Part shown: one piece after another, positions 48,001 through 60,500 of the stretch
Layout: every line of letters begins with the position of its first letter
Position numbering within the stretch: position 1 is the stretch's first letter
Source of the DNA: Siphonodentalium dalli
Lineage: Eukaryota > Mollusca > Scaphopoda > Gadilida > Siphonodentaliidae
Assembly (NCBI GenBank): GCA_032622095.1
Contig: CP136064.1
Location: 145,595,954-145,659,953, forward strand
DNA: 64,000 bases
Direction of reading: 5' to 3'
Made by a program: the position numbers and the translations under genes
Notes under the pieces: model-generated
What the model saw: only the letters and a program-made list of their open reading frames with translations
What the model was told of the DNA's origin: nothing
Database searches by the model: none

Positions 48001-49439
48001 ATATCAGATAGAAGTACAAAAAGCATGGTCGTTGCGAGAAAAAACTTTTGTATGTTCGAAAGTGTATGTGTTATCCAGGGTAATAGTTTCTGCTCGCATA
48101 CCGGCGACCGTTGCCAGCTCGGAGATACTATTTTTCATTTCGCTCATAGCTGTAAAATGCACCAATGGAACCGAAGAACTCAAGCAATTACATTGTTTCA
48201 GAACTTATTGTCACATAAATAATCAGCCCTCGCGTCGTAAAATAACACACGGCTGCTGCCGCTCGTCTGTGAGAGCAATACATCATGGAGCTTTGTCGAT
48301 GACACATCATCTTGACGGGAACTTACAAGAAGCATTTGTGGAAGTATTTATGACTCCGTGCTCCCCGGTGTCTCAGTTGAAATGTGCATAGCAAATTGGA
48401 CCGTCATAGGCCGTCCAGTGCTGTCTAAGTTAATTCTAATCTCGATAGGTGATGATTTGTGTGAAAGTGTGTTGGTTGCTGACCGAGATTGATGGTTTCT
48501 CAGTGAAAATTTCCCTGCGCACAATACATCTACCACCAATAAAACTGGCATTGGCGTGACTTGGCTTAGTGGATGAACCTCAAATAACCTGTTTGGATCG
48601 AGAAGTGCCATGCAAATAAATGGCCATTTTTTGACAGTATAGAATAGACTCTACTTTGGACAATTTAGTAGTCTATTAATAAAGACTCAGAAAAAAGGTT
48701 TGTTTTTTTAAAGTGCTTTTTCTACAGCATATAGCACAAAGAGCGTACGTGTTAGCTATTTACTAATATGGTAAGCATAAAGAGCGTATCTGTTAAAATC
48801 TTAAGACGGCTAATAAATTTATATCAATTTTGACAAGACTTTTCAGATGATATAAGAAATCTAAGAAATCTTCGTAGCAGGGAGCAATTACTAGGCTGTG
48901 TATTGGAAGTCGGTTTATAAAGGTTATCAAAGATAAAACTGACTTAATGAGATGGTGTAACACAATTTATACCATGGTATTAACGGTCATTGTGAAAAAA
49001 AAGTTGTTAATCGCCACTGTAGGTACAACGGCAGGTTGTAGGTATAAACGTTTCCCATACGTTTTGAATGGCAACATTATTTTCCTACAGTAGAGACTAC
49101 AATGCGTGTCATGGTAACGCCGGTATTAATCATTGCGTGGAAAATATAGTTCCAAGTTGACACGTTAATAAAAAAAAACGTTAGTTATACATTCATAAAT
49201 CAGTGATATTATGTGACGTCTGTGATATTATGTGACAAAACAAAATTATCATGAATTTTAAATGTTCAATGGCTTGTTTGTATACTTTCACCATTCCCTC
49301 AGCTTGCATATCACTTCGCCAGGTAACAGAACTAATGTACTGAGTTGCCGCAGAGTCCACTGAGGTTTGAAGTGTTCACAAATTTCTTCGATGTTTTAAG
49401 TTCTATCTTTCTAATATTATTCTTATCGGTAGGATATCG
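45093..49439. other. no recognisable gene
   Basis: Likely intergenic or intronic. Weak candidates: a minus-strand frame 45781-45569 with two hydrophobic stretches (ICVTALFFIIIYGG and AISYLVIGVVCEII), and several overlapping frames at 47.5-48.6 kb on both strands. None has a recognisable domain or convincing splice structure. Confidence 0.35.
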
Positions 49440-50060
49440 AACCAGTCTGATGTAGATTGCCTATATTTCACACAACATGTTACACCAGATATAAGTGATT
49501 TGAATACGTGCCACATTTGGCCACCAAAGCCCATCTTGTGCAGTTTCAACATCAATCCATTTAGCTACACAAAATCAAAAGCTTTACGTACGTCTAAAAT
49601 ACAAGTGAATAATTTGCTATGTGTTTCTTTTGGTACCGGTATATATGTTATGCACTCCTGTAATAAGTAGGATGTTGCCATGACGAAATCATCATTACTA
49701 TTATTATTATAATATATCCATTCCTTCCCGTCCGATCCCCTCTACGCCGCGAAACAAAAGGGGAGCAAACTAAACAAAAGCCCTTGGGCTTGTTGTTTAA
49801 TCCCCTTTCCAATCAATCGATCATATATACTATTCTATTTGATTGTCAAAACTTTTGTCAAATGTATATATATGTTATTATGATTGGAATAAATATGTTT
49901 ACACTAACACCACGTTGGAATCCATGCTGTAATGAACTGACTGTTATTAGTGTCGGTGTGTATGTTTGCATAGGCTCAAGAAGGACTTTTTCAAATAATT
50001 TATATATCGTATGCATAATCGTGATAGGTCTGTAACTATCAAATGCAAACATTTTTCATC
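49440..50060 (-). pseudogene. third LINE type, RT fragment
   Basis: On the minus strand 50052-49858 gives SYRPITIMHTIYKLFEKVL and LQHGFQRGVS (RT fingers). About 49,640-49,450 gives CILDVRKAFDFV followed by a stop, then LNGLMLKLHKMGFGGQMW and SDWFDILP (palm). The stretch between is scrambled. The motif wording (LDVRKAFD, HGFQRG) differs from families A and B. It is a short, decayed remnant. Confidence 0.65.
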
Positions 50061-50203
50061 TTTGTACAAAGAAATCATTTCTCCTTTCATTGCATGCACT
50101 CTCAGCTATAGCTGTGCATATTGAAGCATTTTACTGAAAACATAACATAGCCTGTGCATGAGGGGCGAACCACTATATATGCTCATTGGCTATTAAGTCA
50201 TAT

Positions 50204-51127
50204 CAGGGGCGTAGGAACCGGGGCGTACGGGGGTAAATACCCCCACCCCAAATGTCCAGAAAATGGTCAACACTTAAACTGTATTTCTTATTTATTCAAC
50301 TTAACCAATCACATTCTCCGCCCGCACAGTTTGACATAAAATATATAGTACATGTATACTCTATACCACTGGTTTGTGTTATCATACAAGTACAAACATT
50401 TAGGTTAATTTTATCGGGTAATAAATTATAACTCCCCGTATGCATGGTGCTATCCACCGGACTTTGCTCCTTATAAGCCTTCTTGTTAGTACATTCTCAG
50501 AAATCATTGTGTTATCCCACAAACGGTATCTAATTTGTCAAAAGCTCCAAAATAAATCAACACCAAGATTTCCAAGATGAATTCAATATGAAATTATTTG
50601 AAGAGTAAATACGGAAACCAGACCATCGAAGGTAAGATAGTCTTCATCACAGCTAGTACTTTGGCACTACTTAATAAATGGCGAATCTGCCTGCTTTATC
50701 GAGGCTATCTTTCAGTTACATGCACTACTACTATGGATTAGGCTGGGAAAGCTGAGAATGTGAATATATAATTATGTAAGTATAAACATATATGTCATGT
50801 TTTCGTGCAAGACTGCTCCATTTGTACACACACGCTTATGAGAGTCAAAAATTATCTCCATACTATTTTGTACAACTGGTGAAAAACTAAAATACCATAT
50901 TTTCCCTCAATGGGTTATTTAACGTAATTGCTGTCACAGATGCAACGAAATGCGATCTGAGGGTTTTAAATTCAGAAAACTTTCCTGACCCCCACCGACG
51001 AGAGGGCCCTCTCGTGCTCTCCCCATCTCCAGCCTGCGCTGTTCCATCGAATATGGCCCCTAATATTCCACTTTCCTACGCCCTTGATACCCCTCCCCCT
51101 CAATAATTATAGCTTCCTACGCCCCTG
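50204..51127. mobile_element. 924-bp non-autonomous hAT-like element
   Basis: The 14-bp terminal inverted repeats CAGGGGCGTAGGAA (50204-50217 and, inverted, 51114-51127) are flanked by a perfect 8-bp duplication AGTCATAT (50196-50203 and 51128-51135). CAGGG ends plus an 8-bp TSD are diagnostic of hAT. No transposase remains. A second end-like copy, TTTCCTACGCCCTTGA, lies just inside the right end (51072-51087). Confidence 0.88.
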
Positions 51128-51135
51128 AGTCATAT

Positions 51136-51554
51136 CCCATTACCTTATTTTTATTGAGCTTTGGGATCATATTGGAGCGTTTCTCCATTATGTATGAAGT
51201 GCGGCCGATGAAAGAGTATTACGCGTTTTGCATTTAAAATGCGGAATAAAGAATCCTGATCTATACTTCTGCGCATTTGTCAATTTCTGCAGCACGTTCG
51301 CGCATGAATTTTTCTGACTGTTTACGATGTTCTCGTGTGAATTTGTGCTTGGTCTCTTTAGAGTGAATGAAGGAATGAGAGTTTTTGTAATGAGATCGGC
51401 CTTTAGCTATCCACGTTTTCTGTGAGCTTTTCTGGTATATTTAATAATGTATATACTAATACAAAAAAAAATAAGAGACAGATAGAGCTCCTAAAAATAA
51501 AACCCACAAAAAAAAACAATAATAAGATAGAGAGAGCGGGGGAGATATATATAT
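51136..51554. other. no recognisable gene
   Basis: AT-rich sequence leading into a purine microsatellite. Confidence 0.45.
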
Positions 51555-51575
51555 ATAGAGAGGGAGAGAGAGAGA

Positions 51576-51643
<68 letters not shown>
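51555..51643. repeat. (GA)n microsatellite
   Basis: Almost pure GA dinucleotides over about 90 bases; the Arg/Glu and Ser/Leu repeat ORFs across it are artefacts. Confidence 0.95.
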
Positions 51644-51646
<3 letters not shown>

Positions 51647-53369
51647 TGCGATCATGAGAAAAAACACACAAAAACTAAAAGAGAACAATAATCGGACAAA
51701 AATAATAGCCTGGCATAGTACCATAGTATTTAAGGTACCCGATGTGTACATGGTGCGTAAATACATTTGGAGAATGAAATATAATTCAGATATTGAGGCA
51801 GTGAAACGGAAACTCTTTGACATGATTTTCGGTGGATTTATTATATATAGGATATATAGGAATTTTACATTGGCTTCATTCAATTTCACCAGAGCAATTG
51901 GCTTGTGATTTTTATGCCGTGAAAGGAGTCCAGAACCACATTAAAATTCAACAAAATATGAATCACACACGGCGAATTTATCAGCAGCGTGGTTATCTCA
52001 AGTGTTTATCCCGAACACTTGAACGTATCAAACCCAAGATGACCCACGTTAATTGGCAGAACAATTTGGATTATTTCTCAAGTTTATCCGGAGAAAGATT
52101 ACATTTTCAAATGGACACACACAGCGCACTCCCAATTTGTAATGCCTCAAAGGATTTTGAATAATGTTCACGACGGGAGATTAATTTGTGCTAATGTTTC
52201 GACTTTGTAGGTCTAGGATTTGTCGCGCGGCTGGAATGTTCGAAATGCCTGCAATGAAGTGGAAAGAGAAAGCAATTCTTAAATACTAGAAGCTGCGGGG
52301 ATTAAATTGTAATGCGCTTTATGGCGCGGAATCGGACGTGATCCTGCGAAGTATTTTTTTAAGACTTAGACCAGAAGTCTGCTTCTCCACTGGCCGCGAT
52401 GAGTATACAAAAGATTGTAGTCACCCAAATTGAGTTTTTAAGTCCAGATTCTAAAAACTCTCTTTACTGATATGGAATTATTGTTTCCAGTACAGGAAGA
52501 AAAATATTAATTTCGGACTCCAAATAATCTGCAAATTCGAAAAAGGAGATATACAGTCACATCACTGAAGTTCTTGAACGCACCCTGCAGACCCTGCCTA
52601 GCATATATAGCTGAAGAAAACAATGGCTCATGTATAAATTGTCGCGGAAACTCTTCAGCGAGAAACCTCTTGCGAGACTTCACCTTGATTTCTCAGATAC
52701 AGCGATCTGGAATCCATATGTACTCACAACTCGTTAAAAGCACGCACGCTCTCTAGATTTTTTAGAATGTGTACAGAAGTCGTCAGCCAAGTTATGAAAT
52801 CTCCAGTCGATCTGACGGGTTGAATGTATGATGACTTTAGAGTCAATTATAAGAAATGAGCACATCGGTATACTGCTAGGCTGATGCGTCATATCACCTG
52901 TTGGATGAGCTAAAAAGTTAAACATTTCGTGAGTTATGTTGCGCTATAGTTATACCTCTGACGTTTATCTAGTCAAACTTTAGAAACTTCCTCAGATCAG
53001 GTAGAATCGTTTGTATGTGGACGAATCAACGGGAAATGTATATACAGATATCTAATCCAATATTTACTTATTCTTACCACAAGATTTACAATGTGTTTAC
53101 ATTCCGTATTTTTATGAACCCATTGCCACTTTACTCGTGATACACCCAATCATCTCGTATGAAAATGTAACCCATTTTAAACGGACATGGCTCATTTTAA
53201 CATCCAAACCACGTCTACGTAGTTTGAGAAAGGAGCGATAACATATGTCGATACATAAAATACATAATTATATGTGAAAAAACGCTCTTTATTATGGGAG
53301 AACGGGTAATCCCGAACGTGTGGAAATCCTGAACACGCAGAGGACGATCGGATAGTTGCAATGCTCGGG
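51644..53369. other. no recognisable gene
   Basis: The plus frame 51832-52164 is open for 110 codons and polar, but matches nothing known to me. Otherwise only short frames. Confidence 0.35.
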
Positions 53370-53729
53370 AAAATAGTTTTATGACATGAAGGAGCGAGGT
53401 ATTAATGTTTAAATAAGGCTCGTGACTGTTGATTATTCTTTTCAAATTAAGACAATAACAACTGCCAGATTTCATTTATCGTAGAAATTTTGTCATAAAC
53501 TCAAATAATCGACTTTTAAACGACACAAATCATGACGGCTAACATAAGGGAAAATAGTTTTATGATAAGAAGCAGCGATGTATTAATGTTTAAATAAGAA
53601 CCGGGACTGGTGATTATCATTTTCAAATTAAGACAATAACAATTGGCAGATTTCATTTATCGTAGAAATTTTGTCATAAGCTCAGATAATCGACTTTTAA
53701 ACGACAAAAATCACGACAGCTAACATAAG
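53370..53729. repeat. 181-bp tandem duplication
   Basis: AAAATAGTTTTATGA at 53370 and 53551 starts two units that agree along their length, both ending in GACTTTTAAACGACA and GCTAACATAAG. Divergence of several percent indicates an old duplication. Confidence 0.9.
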
Positions 53730-54333
53730 AAAGTTGATTTGTTGGGTGGGAACAGATCATCTTGACAGTTAAAATAAAACTTACAATTTCCAGACAGAGT
53801 GTTGGTACATGTGGACAGCCATGACCTTTAATTGAACTATGGGGTAATCCCGAACGACGATTTGGCTTAATTTGGTATCTGATCATTCTCCGTAGTATGA
53901 AAATATAGGTGACCACCTTGGTGTTAGATCCAACTTTTATCGGAAATAGCATTAATTAAACTGTGGATAACAAGATTCCCCCATGCAGGCTCATTTGGTC
54001 AAGAAAACGAGCTGCGATGAAGCTGCGTATATATCATATTATCCACCTTACATTAGAGGCTTGAAAACTGGAACGATATGCACCAGAGTAATGGAGTATG
54101 TAGCTTTGTATGATAACGATCGAGTATGAGACACTAATTAATGTCAATAAAAAAAAATCACTTTATAGCCTAATTAGAAAATTTCCCCATTACAAGAGAA
54201 TGCGTGGGAATTATTCCCGTTCTGGATTGTCCCAAACTACACAGGGAAATGACGAACAATGACATTTTTATTTACTCTGATTTACTAAGCAAAAGTACGC
54301 TCAGGGACTTCTGTAGTAATTAAATAATGCACG

Positions 54334-54822
54334 ACACTCATTTTGCATATGTGTCGTGCTACAGATTCACATCCAGACTGGAACGGCTTCGCAGTACACA
54401 GTCTAACGAAAATGAGTGGGTTACATTGATAATTTCACAGAGCGGTAAAATTGATTTGAGATAGCTAATTACACACTTAAATCTAGACTTGGCAAGACAA
54501 ATATGGAGGTCCATTGCACCCATATCTGGTTGTAATTCGCAATCTTATTGACCACAACTTATTTTGCATAGGTGTCGTGCTACAGATTCACATCCAGACT
54601 GGAACAACTTCGCAGTACACAGTCTAAGTGGGTTACATTGATAATTTCACAGAGCGGTCAAAAAGATTTGAGATAGCTAATTACACACTAAAATCTAGAC
54701 TTGGCAAGACAAATATGGAGGTTAGATCTTTCTAACTTCTCTGACTGTCTCTGGTGTATATACATATAAGAGATTGCACCCATATCTGGTTCTAATTCGC
54801 AATCTTATTGACCACAACGCGA
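54334..54822. repeat. tandem duplication, second unit with insertion
   Basis: GTGTCGTGCTACAGATTCAC recurs near 54351 and 54572; both units end GCAATCTTATTGACCACAAC. Unit 2 carries about 50 extra bases (TAGATCTTTCTAACTTCTCT...) after AAATATGGAGGT. Confidence 0.9.
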
Positions 54823-57800
54823 CGTTTAAATCATCATGTGCCCGTCACCCTTGACAGCGGGGTTTAAGAGAACGTGCGCGAAACATGAGCTTGTAAAACA
54901 TCGGTATATGAATTACCACTGGCAGTTTCCACCAATCGTGACGTTGCTCTATATAGCACGTCGAGTTTGACGTCACTTCACGCCGGATCTATACTAGTTG
55001 GCTACTGAATTATTTCTATTGTTGTGAATTAATGTGAGAATCTACAGGAAAACCACACTTAAATTGATGCTATTGTTGTGTGGACATTGCGGCTTTAAAG
55101 TGCTTCTCGTATAGATGTAGCTTATAAGTTGTCAAAAAAAATAAGGAAGTACATATTCTGGCACAGATCATATTGTGGCCACATTGGTCAAGATAATTAA
55201 TTTTCATTTCTTGAAACCATTACTTGGCAACGTGTCTTGACATATTCCAACATTCTTGATCTTGCGAATGATTTTACAATGTAATTCGTAGTAACTAATA
55301 ATTATCGACAGATGTGTAATAACTACGAGATGACCAAGCGGGTTGAGTTCAAATTGTGGATGAATCGCAAGAGCCCAGGCACCATATTTGCAAACGTATT
55401 TGAAGCTACAACAGAAGCATTATATGGTTCCATTTCTCTTCCAATTACTGTCTAAATTATATCAATCACTCGATTTTGGATCAAAACGTCTTAATTGAGA
55501 GATCAAACGGCGTGTTATGTGTTCTGCTGGTTGACTTTGGACAACACACACGAGTACTCGGTGTCATACTGTCGGCGTCTCGGTTGACATGATTATATTT
55601 TATTGGCTGATAGATAAGATTTGAACACGGAGGACAATTGCAGAAACATTTTCATCTGTCGTGTGAACACTCATTATCTGGGGGTTTCAGCACACAAGAC
55701 GTCGCGACCCGCAATTTGTCTATATATCGCCACAGGCGTCCAAAGTTCTTGAATTTTTTTTGTTCACCAAATGGCTGATACTATTATTGGGTATCACTCT
55801 ACCTATGCTATACACGGTGAAATAACTTAGTCCAATATGCTGTTAGCACATATGGTAGTATCTTGGATTTACAGCGCGAGAGCCTTTGAACACCAATAAT
55901 GCTTCATAAACCAACATGAGGCGCATTTGTGACATGAGTTCATTACATATGGGTGATGATTTCGTGGGGAAAATGATTCTTCACAAGCATAGATTTGTGT
56001 ATATGTACATGCATATTATAACGTCTATTTTTTGCTATTAAATTTTGCCGTTTAAGTTGCATTTGAATGGCAGTCAAAATGCAATTTTGAATTTCTATAT
56101 ATATAGTGGAAATACCCAATTGTAACCCTGCTAAAGTTATAGTCTTGACTATATTTGATCATAGCAAAGTTATGCACTCAAACTCTAACATTCACTAGAT
56201 AATAGTTGAATTCCAATTACAAGCTCTATTCCATTGGATCAACAGATAATTCGAACGTAAACTTTAGCAAATGTCCAGTTCCGGCTGGATGTTCTAACAG
56301 CCAGCCTTATACGTGCGTGTCGTCTTCAGCTCTATATATATTTTTGGATGGTGATTCTATTTCATTGATACGGAACACTCTTGACATATTTATAGTTAAA
56401 CACAGTTTGTTCGGTGTCACCCGACCGGGTCAAACTGGCGTCACCCATATTACAACAAAATCTCACCACAGGACCGCGGTATTTCACAGCCTGTTGATCT
56501 CAGTTATAAATTTCGAGAATAATGCCTACCCACTCAGTTAAACAGTTTTCGTTGCCACAAAATGAGCTATCAAGTAACACATACCACCATAAAACAAAGA
56601 TTAAAGAATGTTATCGTCCATGCAAATCCCGAAGCAAATTGGCAATTCGAACTGTCTTTTGTTACATTGTGGGGACAACATATAACTAGAAGCATAGAAA
56701 ACACGGCTGTAGGTTTAGTTGATATGCTATTTGTAAACATGATCTTGTTGCTCTATGTTCACACACTGGCACATTTGCTGTATTTTTTGTTTTTAATAAC
56801 TCATGTCATTTAATCGCTCTAATATCAGCTATATGGCATTGTTCGTAGTGCAGCAAATTTCGAATTAAGAAGTGTGCAACAGGGAGCAATTTACGGCACG
56901 TGTTATAGAATGCCAGTTTGTAAATGAAGCCATAATCTTGACAGGACGTTGCTCGTTAGGTCTTGTGTCAATATAGACTAAACCGATGATATCACGAAGT
57001 ATGAAAATATAGTATCTATTACTAATTGGCATTTTAGTTTTCTTTAGTAATTCCGAGCGATTCAAGAAACATCTATTATCTGTAGCACTTGGGCATGTAA
57101 GAAGATCTGAAATAATTAGACAATGGACTTCTATAATGAGTATAAGGAAAAGTAAGTCACAGTATGAACCACGAGATTCAAATTATTTTCGTTGTAGCTT
57201 CTGACGTCATTTGGGTATGGATTATAGTTACAGCGATCAAAGTCCGATTAAGATATTCTCCACAAGACTTACATGTAGTGTCAGTGTAACACAAACTATG
57301 AACACCTACATCTGTTTGAAAGAATATATACACGCCATTGTATGCATGGAATATATATTGCATGTATATTCTATTATATTTATTTGTATTTGTACTTTCC
57401 TTATGTGTATATTGTAAATAACAATTATCCTATCCAATAGCTGTTTGCCAAGGGAGGGTTTATCGAAATGGAACACGATATAGAATATTGTATAGAGCAA
57501 CGCGTGTGTATATTGAGCTACATGTCATGTAGCTGAACATGTTTATTGTCAATCGAGCACGGTACGCATTTATGTTCTTCTATATCCCTCAAATTTATTG
57601 CCAGTTTCTTAGTAATCAAAAGCCAATTAATAACAAAGCGTTACCAAAACAAAAAGAAGAAACATTAATTTGTCTTGAAATACACACGAATTAACTAGCC
57701 TCGTGTTCTACTGATCTATGTTTGAGTGTTACAAATTACTTTCACATTAACTTATTCAGATATATGAATAGGAGTTTGGTCTGGTTTACCGGGAAAATTA

Positions 57801-58049
57801 ATAACTTACCTTCGTATCAGTAGTTCAAAGCATGTTGTAAAGATGGCACCGAACCTAATTTCCTTGGGTAATATATTGATGTGGTATTCTACTGTCAATA
57901 CAGGCGGATCATTTAGAAGTATAATACAAACGGATTCAGCGAGTGAATTCCTTCATGTATTATAGGAACAAAACTTTCTGCAACTCTATAGAATATAATT
58001 ATGGAAAACATGCAGTGGACATGCTGCACAAGTAGTACCAAACAAGGCT
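54823..58049. other. no recognisable gene
   Basis: AT-rich, with short frames on both strands and no domain signatures. Probably intergenic or intronic. Confidence 0.4.
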
Positions 58050-58508
58050 ATGACTGAGGTAGATGCCATCGTGTCCGATCAAGCAAAGACTTTTGGTCAT
58101 TTATTAAAAAAAACTGGACACCCGCAGAGAAAACCAACACCGGAAGTAGGTGATTTAAAAAATTACTTCGAATCTGAAGATTATTTTTCAACTGAAATAC
58201 CAAGAGAAACCGAGGTAGACGAAGATATACACATGAATATTAACGCTATTGACATATCGCCTCTAAATATGTTATAATAACGTGTGTAATTATATGGGGA
58301 GAGGGGCTATCTAAGTTGTATAACTTGTGCCCCAATCCCATTTGTACATAAATGATACAATAAAATATGTTCAAACTATCGCCTCTAATTCTAAATGGAG
58401 AAATAACAGTTTCTGAACTAGAAAGGCTTTCAAAGCCTTAAAGTTAGGAAAAGCGCCCGGATACAATATTACAAACGACTATCTTAAAGGGGCTCTTGAT
58501 ATTTTTTA
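58050..58508 (+). pseudogene. LINE family B-like, copy 2, linker and RT start
   Basis: 58050-58277 encodes a linker (FGHLLKKTGHPQRKP...) and 58389-58508 gives NGEITVSELER, a frameshift, then FKALKLGKAPGYNITNDYLK, the conserved block just before the RT fingers (compare LRTGKAPGIDEVRNDF at 37.1 kb). A 110-bp insertion (58267-58376) splits the two parts. The frame ends in GALDIF at 58508, where unrelated sequence starts. The next expected piece of the RT begins at 62,358. Confidence 0.7.
58267..58376 (+). mobile_element. 110-bp retroposed LINE 3' end with 12-bp TSD
   Basis: Flanked by the direct repeat TATCGCCTCTAA (58255-58266 and 58377-58388). The insert has a GAGGGGC/GCCCC hairpin, then CATTTGTACATAAATGATAC and AATAAAATA, the same layout as the 3' end of LINE-A copy 2. 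It is best read as a severely 5'-truncated CR1-like insertion. Removing it and one repeat joins ISPL to ILNGE in frame. Confidence 0.72.
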
Positions 58509-58922
58509 AGGACGACCAGCTGGGCGCAGCTCAACGCATGCGCTGGCGGTCCTTCTACTAAGTTAGCTTTTCAACATGGGTGCCGCCATCTTGAATGTAG
58601 GGCGCCGCCATTTGAATTTGAGGCACCGCCATCTTGGAAACGTCATTGCAATTAAATTAAAACTACAAAAGGTTACTTTTCATATAGCCAACAAAACAGT
58701 ATTCATTGCGTGAAGACATTACATGGTTTATACTTTAAACAATAATCATTACTTACATCATAACTATCGCCGACGTGACTCGGGTTGCTATGCCATTCGG
58801 AAAATGACGGAAATTACGTAAAACTGCACATTTTAGTTAGCCACATCGCGAAAACACATGACTCACCTCGTAAATGTCTAAAATGTTTGTCATATCACTA
58901 AATAAACTTTTCTTTAGTTTAA

Positions 58923-60496
58923 CCCTTTGAACCCGACTGGCCGCAAAAGCGGCCAGCCAGAAAACGTTCATACACCCGACTGGCCGCTAAAGCGCCAGCA
59001 GCATTCGGTGACATCATAAACCTATGTAGCATGTGTATACATGTTATAACCATTGGTATATCCACTTATATCTATGTAAATGATCCCAAGGAACTTCAGC
59101 AGTTCCATGGGTGCATGTGTATGAGTTTGTTGCCGACTAGTTGGGGTAGAAAAACACGCGCATGCGCACAGCGCAGAATTCAACAAACGTACATTATTTG
59201 AAGCGATTCGGGTAAAGCTCTACATTGTTGCGCGGTTCGCAGGATTGTAGAAAGACACCATTTCGATCACTCTTTTTGGTTTAAATTAGTATTGAATACA
59301 TAACCAGTGCTATGTTCTGTCATATGCGAGGAAGGCGCACGCAGTTTCTTATTTGAGTCGATTTGTTTCGCGCATGCGCATAGGATAAAATGATAAATGT
59401 ATGGATTTTTGTGAAATGATACAATCACATCTCCATAGTACATACATTTGCGTTATACAGCTGCACGTTTTGACATTGCACCAAAGTAGTACTGTGGAAA
59501 TGAATTGCATGGTCACAATACCATCTAGTCCGATCTACTTGCGCGTGCACATTACAAACACGTGGTCAAATCGTGCATTATTGAGCAATTATGTAAAGTT
59601 TAAGACTCGTTGCACCATTTGAACATGACCATCACCGTGCCTTTTAGGCGATTTCTAAAACGGGACGTAATGCCATTGAATGCACAGGGAAGTGGTGTCA
59701 TTCGATCACTTGGGCTGTATGCTTAGCAACCATTGATACCGTTAAATACAAACTACATGTAGGTTCAATCTTCTGACCTGATGTATCTCCAGTTTCACAA
59801 TACGGTATTGACTGCATAGAAAATGCCGTTTCTTAGCTCGGAATTATACGACGCCATAAGCTATAATTGCATTATACTTCCAGTTCCGGGTAGTTGCTTA
59901 GAAACCGTTACCAGGGAGTGATCGTGTGGCAAAGTATACCGTTCTAAAAAAAAATACACAGTGGCCCATGGGAACATACCTGTAAAATTTCAGACCTGTA
60001 GCACCATTTGAACATAACCATCAGCATGTGCATGCCAAGAATGTCTAAATTGGGGCATAATACAATTGGATTCACAGGGCAATGGTGTCATTCGATCATT
60101 TGGGGTATTTGCTTAGCAACAGTTGCTACCCTTAAATACGAGGTAGGATCAGGACTTCTGGCCAGATATATCTCAAATTTCACAATAGGGTGTTGACTGC
60201 ATCAAAAACGCCATTTCCTTGGGCTGAATTACGACCGTAAAAGCTATAATTGTATTTTACTTTCAATATCGGGTAGATACCTAGCAACCGTTACCAGGGA
60301 GTGACCACGTGGCAATGTAACCAGATCGTAAAATAATCAGTGGTCCATGGGGAACATACATCTAAAGTTTCAGAAATGTGACACCACTTGAACTTAAACA
60401 ACACCATACATCTAAACACTGGCCACAATATAAAAAATACCACTGGGAGCCCAGGGTCAGGGTGTCGATCGTTGTGGGGAGCCAGGGTTCAAAGGG
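58923..60496. mobile_element. 1.6-kb non-autonomous piggyBac-like element
   Basis: The ends CCCTTTGAACCC and GGGTTCAAAGGG are perfect 12-bp inverted repeats, each flanked by TTAA (58919-58922 and 60497-60500), the piggyBac target duplication. Just inside the left end is the hairpin CTGGCCGC-AAAA-GCGGCCAG (58937-58956). Most of the interior is a tandem repeat of about 385 bp. No transposase is visible. Confidence 0.78.
59612..60380. repeat. tandem repeat of about 385 bp inside piggyBac-like element
   Basis: Units start GCACCATTTGAACATRACCA at 59612 and 60001, with a third beginning near 60381. Shared blocks include GTGTCATTCGATCA and CGTTACCAGGGAGTGA. Divergence is roughly 20-25% by eye. Confidence 0.85.
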
Positions 60497-60500
60497 TTAA

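Noticed and set aside
47464-48611. Cluster of overlapping ORFs on both strands, one with a vaguely PH-domain-like LLSDMLLFKE string
   Set aside because: The match is too short and frames overlap on both strands; not enough for a gene call.
51456-51889. ORFs with long Arg/Glu or Ser/Leu runs
   Set aside because: Translation of a GA microsatellite.
53370-53729. Two evenly spaced repeats considered as a CRISPR-like array
   Set aside because: Only two long units without spacers, in eukaryotic DNA; a plain tandem duplication.
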